This document shows, one piece after another, positions 1-6,968 of a DNA stretch of 16,001 bases. Made by a program: the position numbers and the translations under genes. The notes under the pieces were generated by a model. The model did no database searches and was not told the DNA's origin. It worked only from the letters and a program-made list of their open reading frames with translations. The stretch is from positions 7,079-23,079 of the forward strand of contig NYYK01000019.1 in NCBI GenBank assembly GCA_002685895.1, read 5' to 3'. Within the stretch, counting starts at the first letter, position 1. Every line of letters begins with the position of its first letter. Origin of the DNA: Methanobacteriota archaeon. Its GTDB lineage: Archaea > Thermoplasmatota > Poseidoniia > Poseidoniales > Thalassarchaeaceae.

Positions 1-816
1 ACCTGTATTCCCGGATTAATGGAACATCGGGGTGCCAAGATTCAGATTCTTGACCTGCCTGGACTCATCAAAGGGGCGGCCGAAGGAAAAGGAAGAGGAA
101 GGGAAATTCTTGGAGTCGTAAGAAGTTGCGACATGGTACTCTATGTGGTTGACCCGTTCCAAGATGCTCACTTCAAAGTACTACATAGAGAACTAGAAAT
201 TGCTGGAATGCGGCTAAATCAAGGCAAACCACCAGTATTCATCACTCGCCTAAACAAGGGTGGAATTGAGATTCGTTCAACTGTTGAACAAACTATTCTA
301 GCCGATAATGAAATGCAGGACATTATTCGTTCATTTGGCTACACCAGTGCACTTGTTACCCTTCGGGTGAATGCTACTGCCGATATGTTGGTGGATTCAA
401 TGGCACAAAACAGAGTCTACTCTAAGGCAATTGTAATTGTCAACAAGATTGATCTTGCCACTCCTGAAGACCTTGAGAATATATACTCAACATTACCAGA
501 AGGTTGGCCTATTCTGCCAATTTCAGCAAAGACTGGAGAAGGAATTGAAGAGTTGAAGGACTTCATTTACGACAACCTCGGATTCATGTCCATCTTCCTC
601 AAACCACAGGGGCAAGAGGCTGACTTGATTGAGCCTTTGATTGTCAAAGATGATAGTACCGTCAGAGATGTCTGCGCTACTCTGCATCGTGACTTTGTGC
701 GGAAATTTCGCTATGCCCGCGTTAAGGGCCCAAGTGCAAAATTTGACTGGCAGAGAGTCGGTTTAGACCATGCCCTAAAACACGACGACCTGTTGACCAT
801 TCTGATTCGCCGTTAG
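1..816 (+). CDS. DRG/Obg-family GTP-binding protein with TGS domain (5'-truncated by window)
   Basis: The reading frame is open from base 1, so the N-terminus, including the G1 P-loop, lies outside the window. The visible part begins with TCIPGLMEHRGAKIQ, the DRG region just before the G3 box DLPG (residues 18-21 of the visible peptide). The G4 box NKID lies near residue 148 and a G5-like SAK near 175. The last 75 residues match a TGS domain in DRG style, with STVRDVC, FRYARVKG and QRVGLDHAL. DRG proteins are conserved archaeal and eukaryotic GTPases associated with ribosomes and translation; that role is family knowledge, not read from the sequence. The gene converges on the histidine kinase, with 10 bases between stop codons. 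Identification is secure; the exact DRG subfamily is not assigned. Confidence 0.93.
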   Translation, partial: TCIPGLMEHRGAKIQILDLPGLIKGAAEGKGRGREILGVVRSCDMVLYVVDPFQDAHFKVLHRELEIAGMRLNQGKPPVFITRLNKGGIEIRSTVEQTILADNEMQDIIRSFGYTSALVTLRVNATADMLVDSMAQNRVYSKAIVIVNKIDLATPEDLENIYSTLPEGWPILPISAKTGEGIEELKDFIYDNLGFMSIFLKPQGQEADLIEPLIVKDDSTVRDVCATLHRDFVRKFRYARVKGPSAKFDWQRVGLDHALKHDDLLTILIRR

Positions 817-839
817 CCGAAAAATGCTAATCTAACGGC
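809..839. terminator. hairpin between convergent DRG and histidine kinase genes
   Basis: GCCGTTAG (809-816) pairs perfectly with CTAACGGC (832-839) around a 15-base loop. The left arm contains the stop codon of the GTPase gene, and the loop contains the stop codon of the kinase gene on the other strand. An 8-bp stem at the exact convergence point suggests a bidirectional terminator or a 3'-end stabilising structure. No strong T tract follows it on either strand, so termination is inferred, not shown. Confidence 0.4.
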
Positions 840-1957
840 AAATTTACGACGAAAGTTGAGCCAACCCCAACTTTGGAAATCACCACCAATGAGCCACCAT
901 GCATATCGACAAAGTGTTTGGATAGAGCAAGTCCGAGTCCTGTACCCGCCCGTTGCCGGCCATCTGCACCCTTCACTTGTACAAACTCACGGAAAATCAG
1001 TTCTTGATCCCCCTCAGAGATACCGGTGCCGGTATCACGCACCAAAATGCTGGCTGAATCTTCAGAAATCTCACATGAAATCACTACTTCGCCACCCTCA
1101 TCAGTGTACTTGATTGCATTTGATACTAGATTGAGAATGACTTGTCGTATAGCCCGCTCATCAACCTCCAAAATGCCAAGATTTGCAAGATTTGCCTTCA
1201 ACGAGACGGATTTCTTTCTTGCAGCTGGGGAAACCATCGATAATGCCTCTTTGATAATTGGTGTCAATAGTGTTGGTGATTTGTTCAATTCCATACGCCC
1301 GGCTACAATCTTGGAAAGGTCGAGAAGATCTGTGACGATGGATAGAAGATGATCAGTGGAGGAGCGAATTGCTTCTAGGCTATCTTTCTCAAAAGAATCC
1401 TCTTCCGACTCTTCAAGTAACAAATCAGTGTATCCAATAATACCTTGGAGTGGAGTCCTCAATTCATGGCTCATTCCGCTGTAAAATCCAAGCCGCTGCT
1501 CATTCATCTCCTCCAATTCAGTTTGCAAGTGGACAAGTTCTGTGACTTCATGGAAAACAACCACTGCACCAACTAGTTCCCCTTCTCTTGAGGTCAAAGG
1601 GGTTGCAGAAAGGTGGAAGTGGCGAGCATCTTCACCCTCTCCTTTGGAAACTGACAATTCGTGGATTGCTGAACCACCAGAGAGAACTGAGGAAACAGGA
1701 AAAGTATCCGCTGTGAAGTGGACACCTTCTCCATCCCGCCAATCGAACTGGGCAGCGTACCCTGCCAAAGTCAATTCTGGGGAATAAATGAGACCTAGTT
1801 TTGTTCTTGCAACATCATTCAACAGAACGATGTAACCGTTGATATCAGTGACTGCTACCGCCGCGTTAATACTACTGAGAATGTTAGACAGTTGCTCTCC
1901 TCTTTGATGGAGGGCATCGAGCAATTGCTCTTGTTCAGTGGGCGCCTCTGACGTCAT
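827..1957 (-). CDS. soluble PAS-domain sensor histidine kinase
   Basis: This 376-residue protein carries an N-terminal PAS-type sensor domain (about 20-142), with typical VAVTDINGYIVLLND and GAVVVFHEVTE segments. A HisKA domain follows, with the phospho-acceptor His164 in the H-box SHELRTPL. The HATPase_c domain has an N-box NLVSNAIKYT (276-285), G1 DTGTGI (308-313) and G2 GTGLGLAL (338-345). All catalytic boxes are intact. There are no membrane segments or signal peptide, so it should sense a cytoplasmic signal through the PAS domain. No response regulator lies in the window, so the partner is unknown. Start: ATG at 1957. It is transcribed divergently from the membrane protein gene at 2095. 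Confidence 0.95.
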   Translation of the reverse strand: MTSEAPTEQEQLLDALHQRGEQLSNILSSINAAVAVTDINGYIVLLNDVARTKLGLIYSPELTLAGYAAQFDWRDGEGVHFTADTFPVSSVLSGGSAIHELSVSKGEGEDARHFHLSATPLTSREGELVGAVVVFHEVTELVHLQTELEEMNEQRLGFYSGMSHELRTPLQGIIGYTDLLLEESEEDSFEKDSLEAIRSSTDHLLSIVTDLLDLSKIVAGRMELNKSPTLLTPIIKEALSMVSPAARKKSVSLKANLANLGILEVDERAIRQVILNLVSNAIKYTDEGGEVVISCEISEDSASILVRDTGTGISEGDQELIFREFVQVKGADGRQRAGTGLGLALSKHFVDMHGGSLVVISKVGVGSTFVVNLPLD

Positions 1958-2065
1958 CTTCTCATTGTTGCGACCCGCTCAAGTCATATCAGAACTCCCC
2001 CCACTTGTGGTCTAATATCGATGATGATGTACTACTCTAGTAAGGAGAGGCTTGAATATGGAGAA

Positions 2066-2082
2066 GGGTATCGAAGATACCC
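2066..2082 (+). promoter_or_regulatory. perfect palindrome GGGTATC-GAA-GATACCC in the leader of the membrane protein/tatC operon
   Basis: Seven-base perfect arms are separated by 3 bases and placed immediately before the purine-rich GGAGGGGG (2083-2090) that precedes the GTG start at 2095. It could be an operator, or in mRNA a small hairpin next to the ribosome-binding site. A TATA-like ctaatatc lies near 2011-2020. Function is inferred from position and symmetry only. Confidence 0.4.
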
Positions 2083-2094
2083 GGAGGGGGTTAT

Positions 2095-3285
2095 GTGGAG
2101 AGGCGGTTTCCCAATATAGGCAAGTTCGCGTTGTTGATTTCAATTTCACAGTTCTTGGGAATTCTGCTCAATGGAATTCTAGGTTGGTTTCCCGCTGGTC
2201 TCATCGGAACAGGGGCTCGAGGACAAAAATTCCATATTCTGCAATATCTGCGCCAAACCCTCAATCTACCTTACAAAGAAAACGGCTTCTGGTCGGATGC
2301 TGGGTCCCTGACTGGCCAAGAATATGCAATGCTGGTTCTGATGCTTGCAACTCTTGTGGTTGCAGTTATCGGCCTTCGCTCTCGCCCCTCAATCAGTGGC
2401 CCTCAAAAACAGAGTATTGAAGACCAGCAAGCACAACTTGAATCGGGACAAGTCTCAGTTTCAAGACCTGGCGGCTTGAGTGTAGTCAATCCAACAACAG
2501 CCGCAATTGTATCTAGTATCGTTGGGAAAGAGGGTGCGCCTGCAGCAGAAATCATCGCTGATGCCCTAGGTGAGATGACCGCAGTCGCTGTAGAAATGGG
2601 GGTTGATGATGTTCTCATTAAAGGTGAAATCATCCAAGAATTTGTCGATGAGTCGACTATCGACAGCAGGTTTACAACTAGGGTTGGAGATCAAGAAGAT
2701 GACATATTTGACCTCACTGGCACAGGCATTCTGACAACCACTATTGAAGACGACGAGGATGAGGATTTAGGTTGGCTAGACGACTCCGATGTAGTGGAAG
2801 ATGAACCAGAAATATCAGTGTTTGATCCTTCACCTTCAAGCGATGAACCAACTCTCCCAGATTTGCCCACGGTCAAGGCAACCAAACAAACCGTGGAACC
2901 AGTAAGTCCTCCTACTGTGAAAGCAGTAGCCCCTCCAGTAGTAAAAGAGGTAAAACCACCTACTGTGGAAGTCGTGAGCGACACACCATCATCGGATTAT
3001 CTACAACGGAAAGAAGCGCAATTTGGTTCAATGCCTAGACGCCCTGTGGGACTTCCCAAGGCTGCTGTATTTGATATTGAATTAAACACTTGGACCCTAT
3101 TTGGTAGGCCTGTGGAGGCATCTCAGATGTCTACGATAGTTTCCACTAAACCAAGCCGTAGCAATGCCTCAACACCAGCAGTTCAAACCAAAGCTCGCAA
3201 CGCACCCACCCTACCTTCAATTCCAACACCCCCTAAGAAGGAGAAGAAGAGGGGCCCTAGATTGCCGAACATCCCTCAAATATGA
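2095..3285 (+). CDS. membrane-anchored acidic/proline-rich protein of unknown function, coupled to tatC
   Basis: I do not recognise this 396-residue protein. It has two probable membrane helices (about 10-32 and 76-94), then a mixed globular stretch (about 100-195), a very acidic segment (about 200-245 with EDDEDEDLGWLDD), and a proline-rich run with PPTVK-like repeats (about 258-295). It ends in a basic proline-rich tail (KKEKKRGPRLPNIPQI). The GTG start at 2095 is chosen because an in-frame stop lies at 2053-2055, no ATG occurs in frame between, and GGAGGGGG sits 4 bases upstream. A second purine-rich AAGGAGAGG at 2042-2050 precedes an ATG in another frame (2058) whose product looks like a shadow. 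Its stop codon overlaps the tatC start (ATGA), implying translational coupling and perhaps a role in Tat export, but no TatA/TatB signature is evident. Confidence 0.8.
   Translation: MERRFPNIGKFALLISISQFLGILLNGILGWFPAGLIGTGARGQKFHILQYLRQTLNLPYKENGFWSDAGSLTGQEYAMLVLMLATLVVAVIGLRSRPSISGPQKQSIEDQQAQLESGQVSVSRPGGLSVVNPTTAAIVSSIVGKEGAPAAEIIADALGEMTAVAVEMGVDDVLIKGEIIQEFVDESTIDSRFTTRVGDQEDDIFDLTGTGILTTTIEDDEDEDLGWLDDSDVVEDEPEISVFDPSPSSDEPTLPDLPTVKATKQTVEPVSPPTVKAVAPPVVKEVKPPTVEVVSDTPSSDYLQRKEAQFGSMPRRPVGLPKAAVFDIELNTWTLFGRPVEASQMSTIVSTKPSRSNASTPAVQTKARNAPTLPSIPTPPKKEKKRGPRLPNIPQI
2848..2978 (+). repeat. degenerate PPTVK-type peptide repeat within the membrane protein
   Basis: The encoded stretch alternates prolines with short valine/lysine/glutamate units: PTVKATK, TVEPVSP, PTVKAVAP, PVVKEVKP, PTVEVV. 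It resembles the rod-like spacers of TonB-type or cell-surface proteins. Codons vary between units, so it is a protein-level repeat, not a recent DNA duplication. Confidence 0.6.
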
Positions 3286-4109
3286 TGGGTGATGCCCTAC
3301 TCGGCCATCCAATGGCAACTGATGCAACGGAGCAACTCGCTCGCGATGTTGAATCATTGCTTGACAGTGAACATGGTGAATTATTGCTTTCCGTTGGCGA
3401 CTTTGTAAGACTTCGAATCAAACGTTGGGCACTGATTTTCTTCGCTGGGATGATGGTTGGATATCCCACTGCGGGGCATGTCCTAAGTTGGATGCTAAAT
3501 CAGACTCAACTAATCCCTGATGAGGCCTCTATTGTCATACTACAACCGTTGGAGGTTGTCATCATCCAACTTCGATTGGCTGCCCATTTAGCAGTTGCCT
3601 TGGTCTTTCTTACTGTGATTGTTGAAGCAGCACTTCTTGCCGCTAAAAATGAAGAGTTGAAAGCGAAACTGCAAGGTGTCGAATTTTCACAATTATCCTC
3701 TTTGAGTAGCGTTGTTCTCGCTCTGCTGTGCTCTCTCGGATTGGCTACAGCTGGAATTTGGTATGTGATTGATTTTCTACTGCCACTTCTGTTGGATTAT
3801 CTTCAGGCTGACGCCGCATCTATTGGAGTTACAACAACATGGCAACTATCTGCTTGGATTGGATTCATCGCAGGCCTCTGCCTAGGGGCAACCATTGGCT
3901 TTCAGGTACCCCTCATCACATTGATTGCTCTGCGTGGTGGTCTTGTTACTAGGCAAGAACTGAGCCAATACCGCAAACATCTCTGGTTTGCTGGATTCTG
4001 TGCTGGAGCAGTACTTTCTCCACCAGATCCACTCTCTATGTTCTTAGTTTCAGGGCCAATGTTGATTCTTTTCGAGGTGTCACTCATCATCGATAGGATA
4101 CTGCCTTAA
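3282..4109 (+). CDS. tatC: TatC-family twin-arginine translocase subunit
   Basis: This 275-residue polytopic membrane protein has about six hydrophobic segments. The C-terminal half carries TatC landmarks: GATIGFQVPLI (about 202-212), the conserved FQ[LV]P entering a late helix, and then AVLSPPDPLSMFLVSGPMLILFE (about 243-265, given here by key residues SPPDP), matching the TatC TPPDxxSQ region. The N-terminus has only a weak equivalent of the HLxELRxR motif (VRLRIKRW at 42-49). An extra N-terminal extension of about 35 residues is present. TatC is the signal-peptide-recognising core of the Tat pathway, which exports folded proteins. The gene starts inside the stop codon of the upstream gene. 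It ends exactly against the convergent MFS gene. The divergent N-terminus suggests an archaeal lineage-specific TatC paralogue. Confidence 0.87.
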   Translation: MMGDALLGHPMATDATEQLARDVESLLDSEHGELLLSVGDFVRLRIKRWALIFFAGMMVGYPTAGHVLSWMLNQTQLIPDEASIVILQPLEVVIIQLRLAAHLAVALVFLTVIVEAALLAAKNEELKAKLQGVEFSQLSSLSSVVLALLCSLGLATAGIWYVIDFLLPLLLDYLQADAASIGVTTTWQLSAWIGFIAGLCLGATIGFQVPLITLIALRGGLVTRQELSQYRKHLWFAGFCAGAVLSPPDPLSMFLVSGPMLILFEVSLIIDRILP

Positions 4110-5810
4110 TCAATTCCCAGAGCCCTTTCTAGCAACCTCATCAGCAGCATTTGCCACCGCAATTCCATCTTCAACATCGACGAAGGCCATCATTACGGTT
4201 CCAACTATAATAAGAATTGATAGACTTGCCACAGCGACCCTGCTATCGTATATGGTTGACAATATCCCATACATCATGGGTCCAATCAATGCAGCAACCT
4301 TGCCAAAGAATCCGAAAAATCCGAAGAACTCAGTGCTTCTAGTTTCAGGAACCATCTTGCCGAACAAACTTCGAGCAAGACCCTGAGAACCACCCAGAAG
4401 CAATCCTGCCATACAACCCAAGAGTAAAAATTGCATAGTAACTGAAAGTCCTAGGGGTCCCCAAATAATATCTCTAGCAGCTGAAGGGATTGCATCCAAC
4501 TTACCATCACCCAAACTGGTCGGATGGTCAATACCTAACGCGATTCGTCGCTCTTCAGAACTATTGCGATCAGTCACAGAAGCTGAAAATCGTGTATCCC
4601 CTAGTGAAGCAAGAAAGTGTGTCACTTCTGCATCTGTAGCATTACCGACACCACCTTCTTCAGTCGGTAAAAAGTGGCCAAATTCAGATTCAAGGGCACG
4701 GTCGGAAGCACCATCACCAAGCACTTCATAGTCAAGCATTCGCACCTCGTAATGGTCTGTATTCCAATCAAATTGGAAGTCATATTCATCGTGATTTTCC
4801 AACTCCAATGGTGCGAATGAAAGCGCACCTACAATCACTAAGCACCAACCAACCAAAGCAATAGTTAGCGCTTTCTTGGTCGTGGTCCTGTTTGCTAACC
4901 ATGTGAAGAAAAAGGCTGCTGGGAAAGCAACGAACTGAATTGCTACAATTGTGAGAATCAAATCAGTCATGGATAGACCTAGAACTGCAATTCCAAAGGC
5001 ACCTGCTAATGCTGTTACACTATTGATTCCATCAATGAAGAGGAAGTAAGCAAGCATATAGATAAATAGAGTTCTAAATGAGCGCCAATCTCTGATTGTA
5101 ACTGCTAATTCATTTACTGCTAATTTTGAAGCCGTACTAACATTCAATCCTTCAACAGGGTTTTCAATTTCAGGTTCTGGAACTGTTGCAAAGGTCCAAA
5201 GCGCGAAGCCGAACCACCACAAGCCGGATGACGCCATGCAGAATGGAATCACCCAATCACCAGGAACTCCCATAACCATTCCAAGGTGAACAACAAGGAG
5301 AATACCGCCACCAAGGTATCCATACGCGTATGCCTTGTTAGATATACCATCCATTTCAGATTCTTGGCCTTGATGTGGCAATAGAGCGTTATAGAATACA
5401 CCCGCACCATTCAATCCAACATTTGCAAACAGGAACATCACGAATAGCCAAACCCACTGAAATGATATTGGGAGAAGAGGAGCCACAGCTAACAGAAATG
5501 TAGATCCAGCACCGAGGTAAGTGAGTAATTTCAACATCCGCTTCTTGATTTTAGTGCGATCCGCAATGACTCCTAAAGCGGGACTTACGATAGCAACCAA
5601 TAGAGCAGCCCCTGTTATCGACCATGCCCAAAATGTATCGGAAGTCATAGTGCCTAACATCGTGTTGATTGAAATGCCATTTGCCTCAAGGAATAGATAG
5701 GCGAACCAAGGAGGTAGAATTGCAGTGGTTACACTTGTTTCAAAGGCAGATTTCCCCCAGTCATACATGCAATATCCACGTATTTGCTTGCTATCGCTCA
5801 CATCAGCCAT
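4110..5810 (-). CDS. UMF1/Atg22-like MFS transporter with large soluble insertion
   Basis: This 566-residue membrane protein begins with YDWGKSAFETSV (about 16-27), the YDWGxSAF hallmark of the UMF1 / Atg22-like branch of the major facilitator superfamily. It ends with the equally typical SQGLARSLFGKMVPE and EFFGFFGFFGKVAALIGP region (about 475-515). These transporters are thought to export small molecules such as amino acids, but the substrate is unknown here. Family members are usually about 400-480 residues. The excess here is a hydrophilic, acidic insertion at about 338-452 between two membrane helices, which appears intact and in frame. The ATG at 5810 is the start. The gene is divergent from the phosphodiesterase across 104 bases holding a palindrome, so the two may be co-regulated. 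Confidence 0.88.
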   Translation of the reverse strand: MADVSDSKQIRGYCMYDWGKSAFETSVTTAILPPWFAYLFLEANGISINTMLGTMTSDTFWAWSITGAALLVAIVSPALGVIADRTKIKKRMLKLLTYLGAGSTFLLAVAPLLPISFQWVWLFVMFLFANVGLNGAGVFYNALLPHQGQESEMDGISNKAYAYGYLGGGILLVVHLGMVMGVPGDWVIPFCMASSGLWWFGFALWTFATVPEPEIENPVEGLNVSTASKLAVNELAVTIRDWRSFRTLFIYMLAYFLFIDGINSVTALAGAFGIAVLGLSMTDLILTIVAIQFVAFPAAFFFTWLANRTTTKKALTIALVGWCLVIVGALSFAPLELENHDEYDFQFDWNTDHYEVRMLDYEVLGDGASDRALESEFGHFLPTEEGGVGNATDAEVTHFLASLGDTRFSASVTDRNSSEERRIALGIDHPTSLGDGKLDAIPSAARDIIWGPLGLSVTMQFLLLGCMAGLLLGGSQGLARSLFGKMVPETRSTEFFGFFGFFGKVAALIGPMMYGILSTIYDSRVAVASLSILIIVGTVMMAFVDVEDGIAVANAADEVARKGSGN

Positions 5811-5848
5811 ATTTCACCGAGTATGAGCGCGGGCTATGAGTATTACAG

Positions 5849-5858
5849 TTTAGAGATA
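5849..5858 (+). promoter_or_regulatory. TATA-like element upstream of the phosphodiesterase gene
   Basis: tttagagata lies about 65 bases before the TTG start, which would put transcription initiation near 5880, inside the palindrome at 5872-5888. This is a pattern-based call with no experimental support. Confidence 0.3.
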
Positions 5859-5871
5859 CAGCCTCCCTTTG

Positions 5872-5888
5872 GGTTCAAGTGTTGAACC
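5872..5888. promoter_or_regulatory. palindromic operator candidate GGTTCAA-GTG-TTGAACC in divergent promoter region
   Basis: Seven-base perfect arms flank a 3-base centre, and an additional T-A pair is one position further out (5870/5890). The site lies between the divergently transcribed MFS transporter and phosphodiesterase, about where transcription of the latter should start. That is a classic position for a dimeric repressor. No regulator gene is adjacent. Confidence 0.5.
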
Positions 5889-5914
5889 TATAACGGAAAC
5901 ATGGGGGATTCGGT

Positions 5915-6967
5915 TTGAGTTGGTCACAACCACGTGAAAATTCTATTGATGCTATCAAAATGGGCATCAATCACTTTGACGGCGTAGAATTTGATTTGCG
6001 CCTCTCGGCAGATGGCGTGTTGATGCTTCATCACGACAACAAAATTGCAGGTGGCAAATATTTTGAGAACCAAACGGCTGATGAATCAAAATCAATTGCA
6101 GACACTTTCGATGAACTGATGAATACTTCTGAGTTCACTAGGCCTTGGCAAGAAGAAGGGAAAACTGTCTGTATTGAATTAAAATCACCCCATCCCAATA
6201 GTGGTGTAGCAGGTGGATGGAAGGGTGGCTCGAAGAAGGTGGATTACCTTGTTGATATGATTCAAATGGTGGATGAAGCCCTCTCTGATCTTGACCTGCC
6301 CGAAGGAACAACTGTGATTTATGCATTTGACAAAAAATTTCTGAGTGCTGTAAATAAAGCAGGTTGCCAACACCCTCATGCCATCCTAATGCCACGTTTA
6401 CGAGAATGGAGTTCTGGGAACTTCAACAAAGCGTTGGCCACGCCCTCATTCATTGCTCATTCAATGCCACGATTAATGAAAAAACATCAGAAATGGGGGG
6501 CGCCAATGGTTCCATGCGCACTGGATTATCTATCCGGTTTCACTCGCCACTTAACATTAGGAACCACAGTCGGACTCTCGGGTCGTGGTTTAGAGAGATT
6601 GACCAAGAAAAGGAAAGGGTTTCCAGCTTTTATCTGGCCTGTACCAATTACAGAAGAAAGGGCAGTACTAGATGCAGGTTTGACTGCTATTACTGACACA
6701 TCATCTCCGGAAACCACTCAACTACCAGATGGTAGTGAGAGGCGTACGAAACCTGCAACTGAACCGTTGTCGGATAGTGATTCTCCGTGGAATGAAATGT
6801 CAGAAGGAGAACATCGAGAGTTGCTCACTGAAATGAAAAAGCGATGGCTTTGGAGTCGCTCGGTTGATGAATTAGTAAACAGTAGCAGTGCTAATCAAAT
6901 TCCTTGGGAAGTTCCTAGAATCATCGGCCACCGCGGTACAGGAAGAACTTATCACTCAATTGACTGA
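5915..6967 (+). CDS. glycerophosphodiester phosphodiesterase, apparently circularly permuted
   Basis: The family normally hydrolyses glycerophosphodiesters to glycerol-3-phosphate plus an alcohol. This 350-residue protein shows the GDPD signatures in order: ENSIDAI (8-14, equivalent to PENTLxAF), the metal-binding pair E25/D27 in GVEFDLRL, HHD at 39-41, ELK at 88-90, AFDKKFLSAV (137-146) and a closing IWPVPITEERAVLDAGLTAITD (240-261; keys W241, D261). The first strand with the catalytic HRG, normally at the N-terminus, is missing there. It appears at the extreme C-terminus as PRIIGHRGTGRT (334-345), after a charged linker of about 70 residues. This is what a circular permutation would give. 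TTG at 5915 is the only start after the in-frame stop at 5891-5893. GGGGGA at 5903-5908 could serve as the ribosome-binding site. The stop is 1 base from the convergent citrate synthase stop. Confidence 0.85.
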   Translation: MSWSQPRENSIDAIKMGINHFDGVEFDLRLSADGVLMLHHDNKIAGGKYFENQTADESKSIADTFDELMNTSEFTRPWQEEGKTVCIELKSPHPNSGVAGGWKGGSKKVDYLVDMIQMVDEALSDLDLPEGTTVIYAFDKKFLSAVNKAGCQHPHAILMPRLREWSSGNFNKALATPSFIAHSMPRLMKKHQKWGAPMVPCALDYLSGFTRHLTLGTTVGLSGRGLERLTKKRKGFPAFIWPVPITEERAVLDAGLTAITDTSSPETTQLPDGSERRTKPATEPLSDSDSPWNEMSEGEHRELLTEMKKRWLWSRSVDELVNSSSANQIPWEVPRIIGHRGTGRTYHSID

Positions 6968-6968
6968 A

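Noticed and set aside
827..1957. Possibility that the histidine kinase is part of a two-component operon
   Set aside because: No receiver domain or output regulator lies next to it; the gene is flanked by convergent and divergent neighbours.
2052..2420. Open frame with a strong purine-rich site before its ATG (2058), overlapping the membrane protein gene
   Set aside because: The peptide has shadow-like composition, while the other frame shows membrane helices and the ATGA overlap to tatC. The Shine-Dalgarno-like site remains unexplained and is noted under the leader palindrome.
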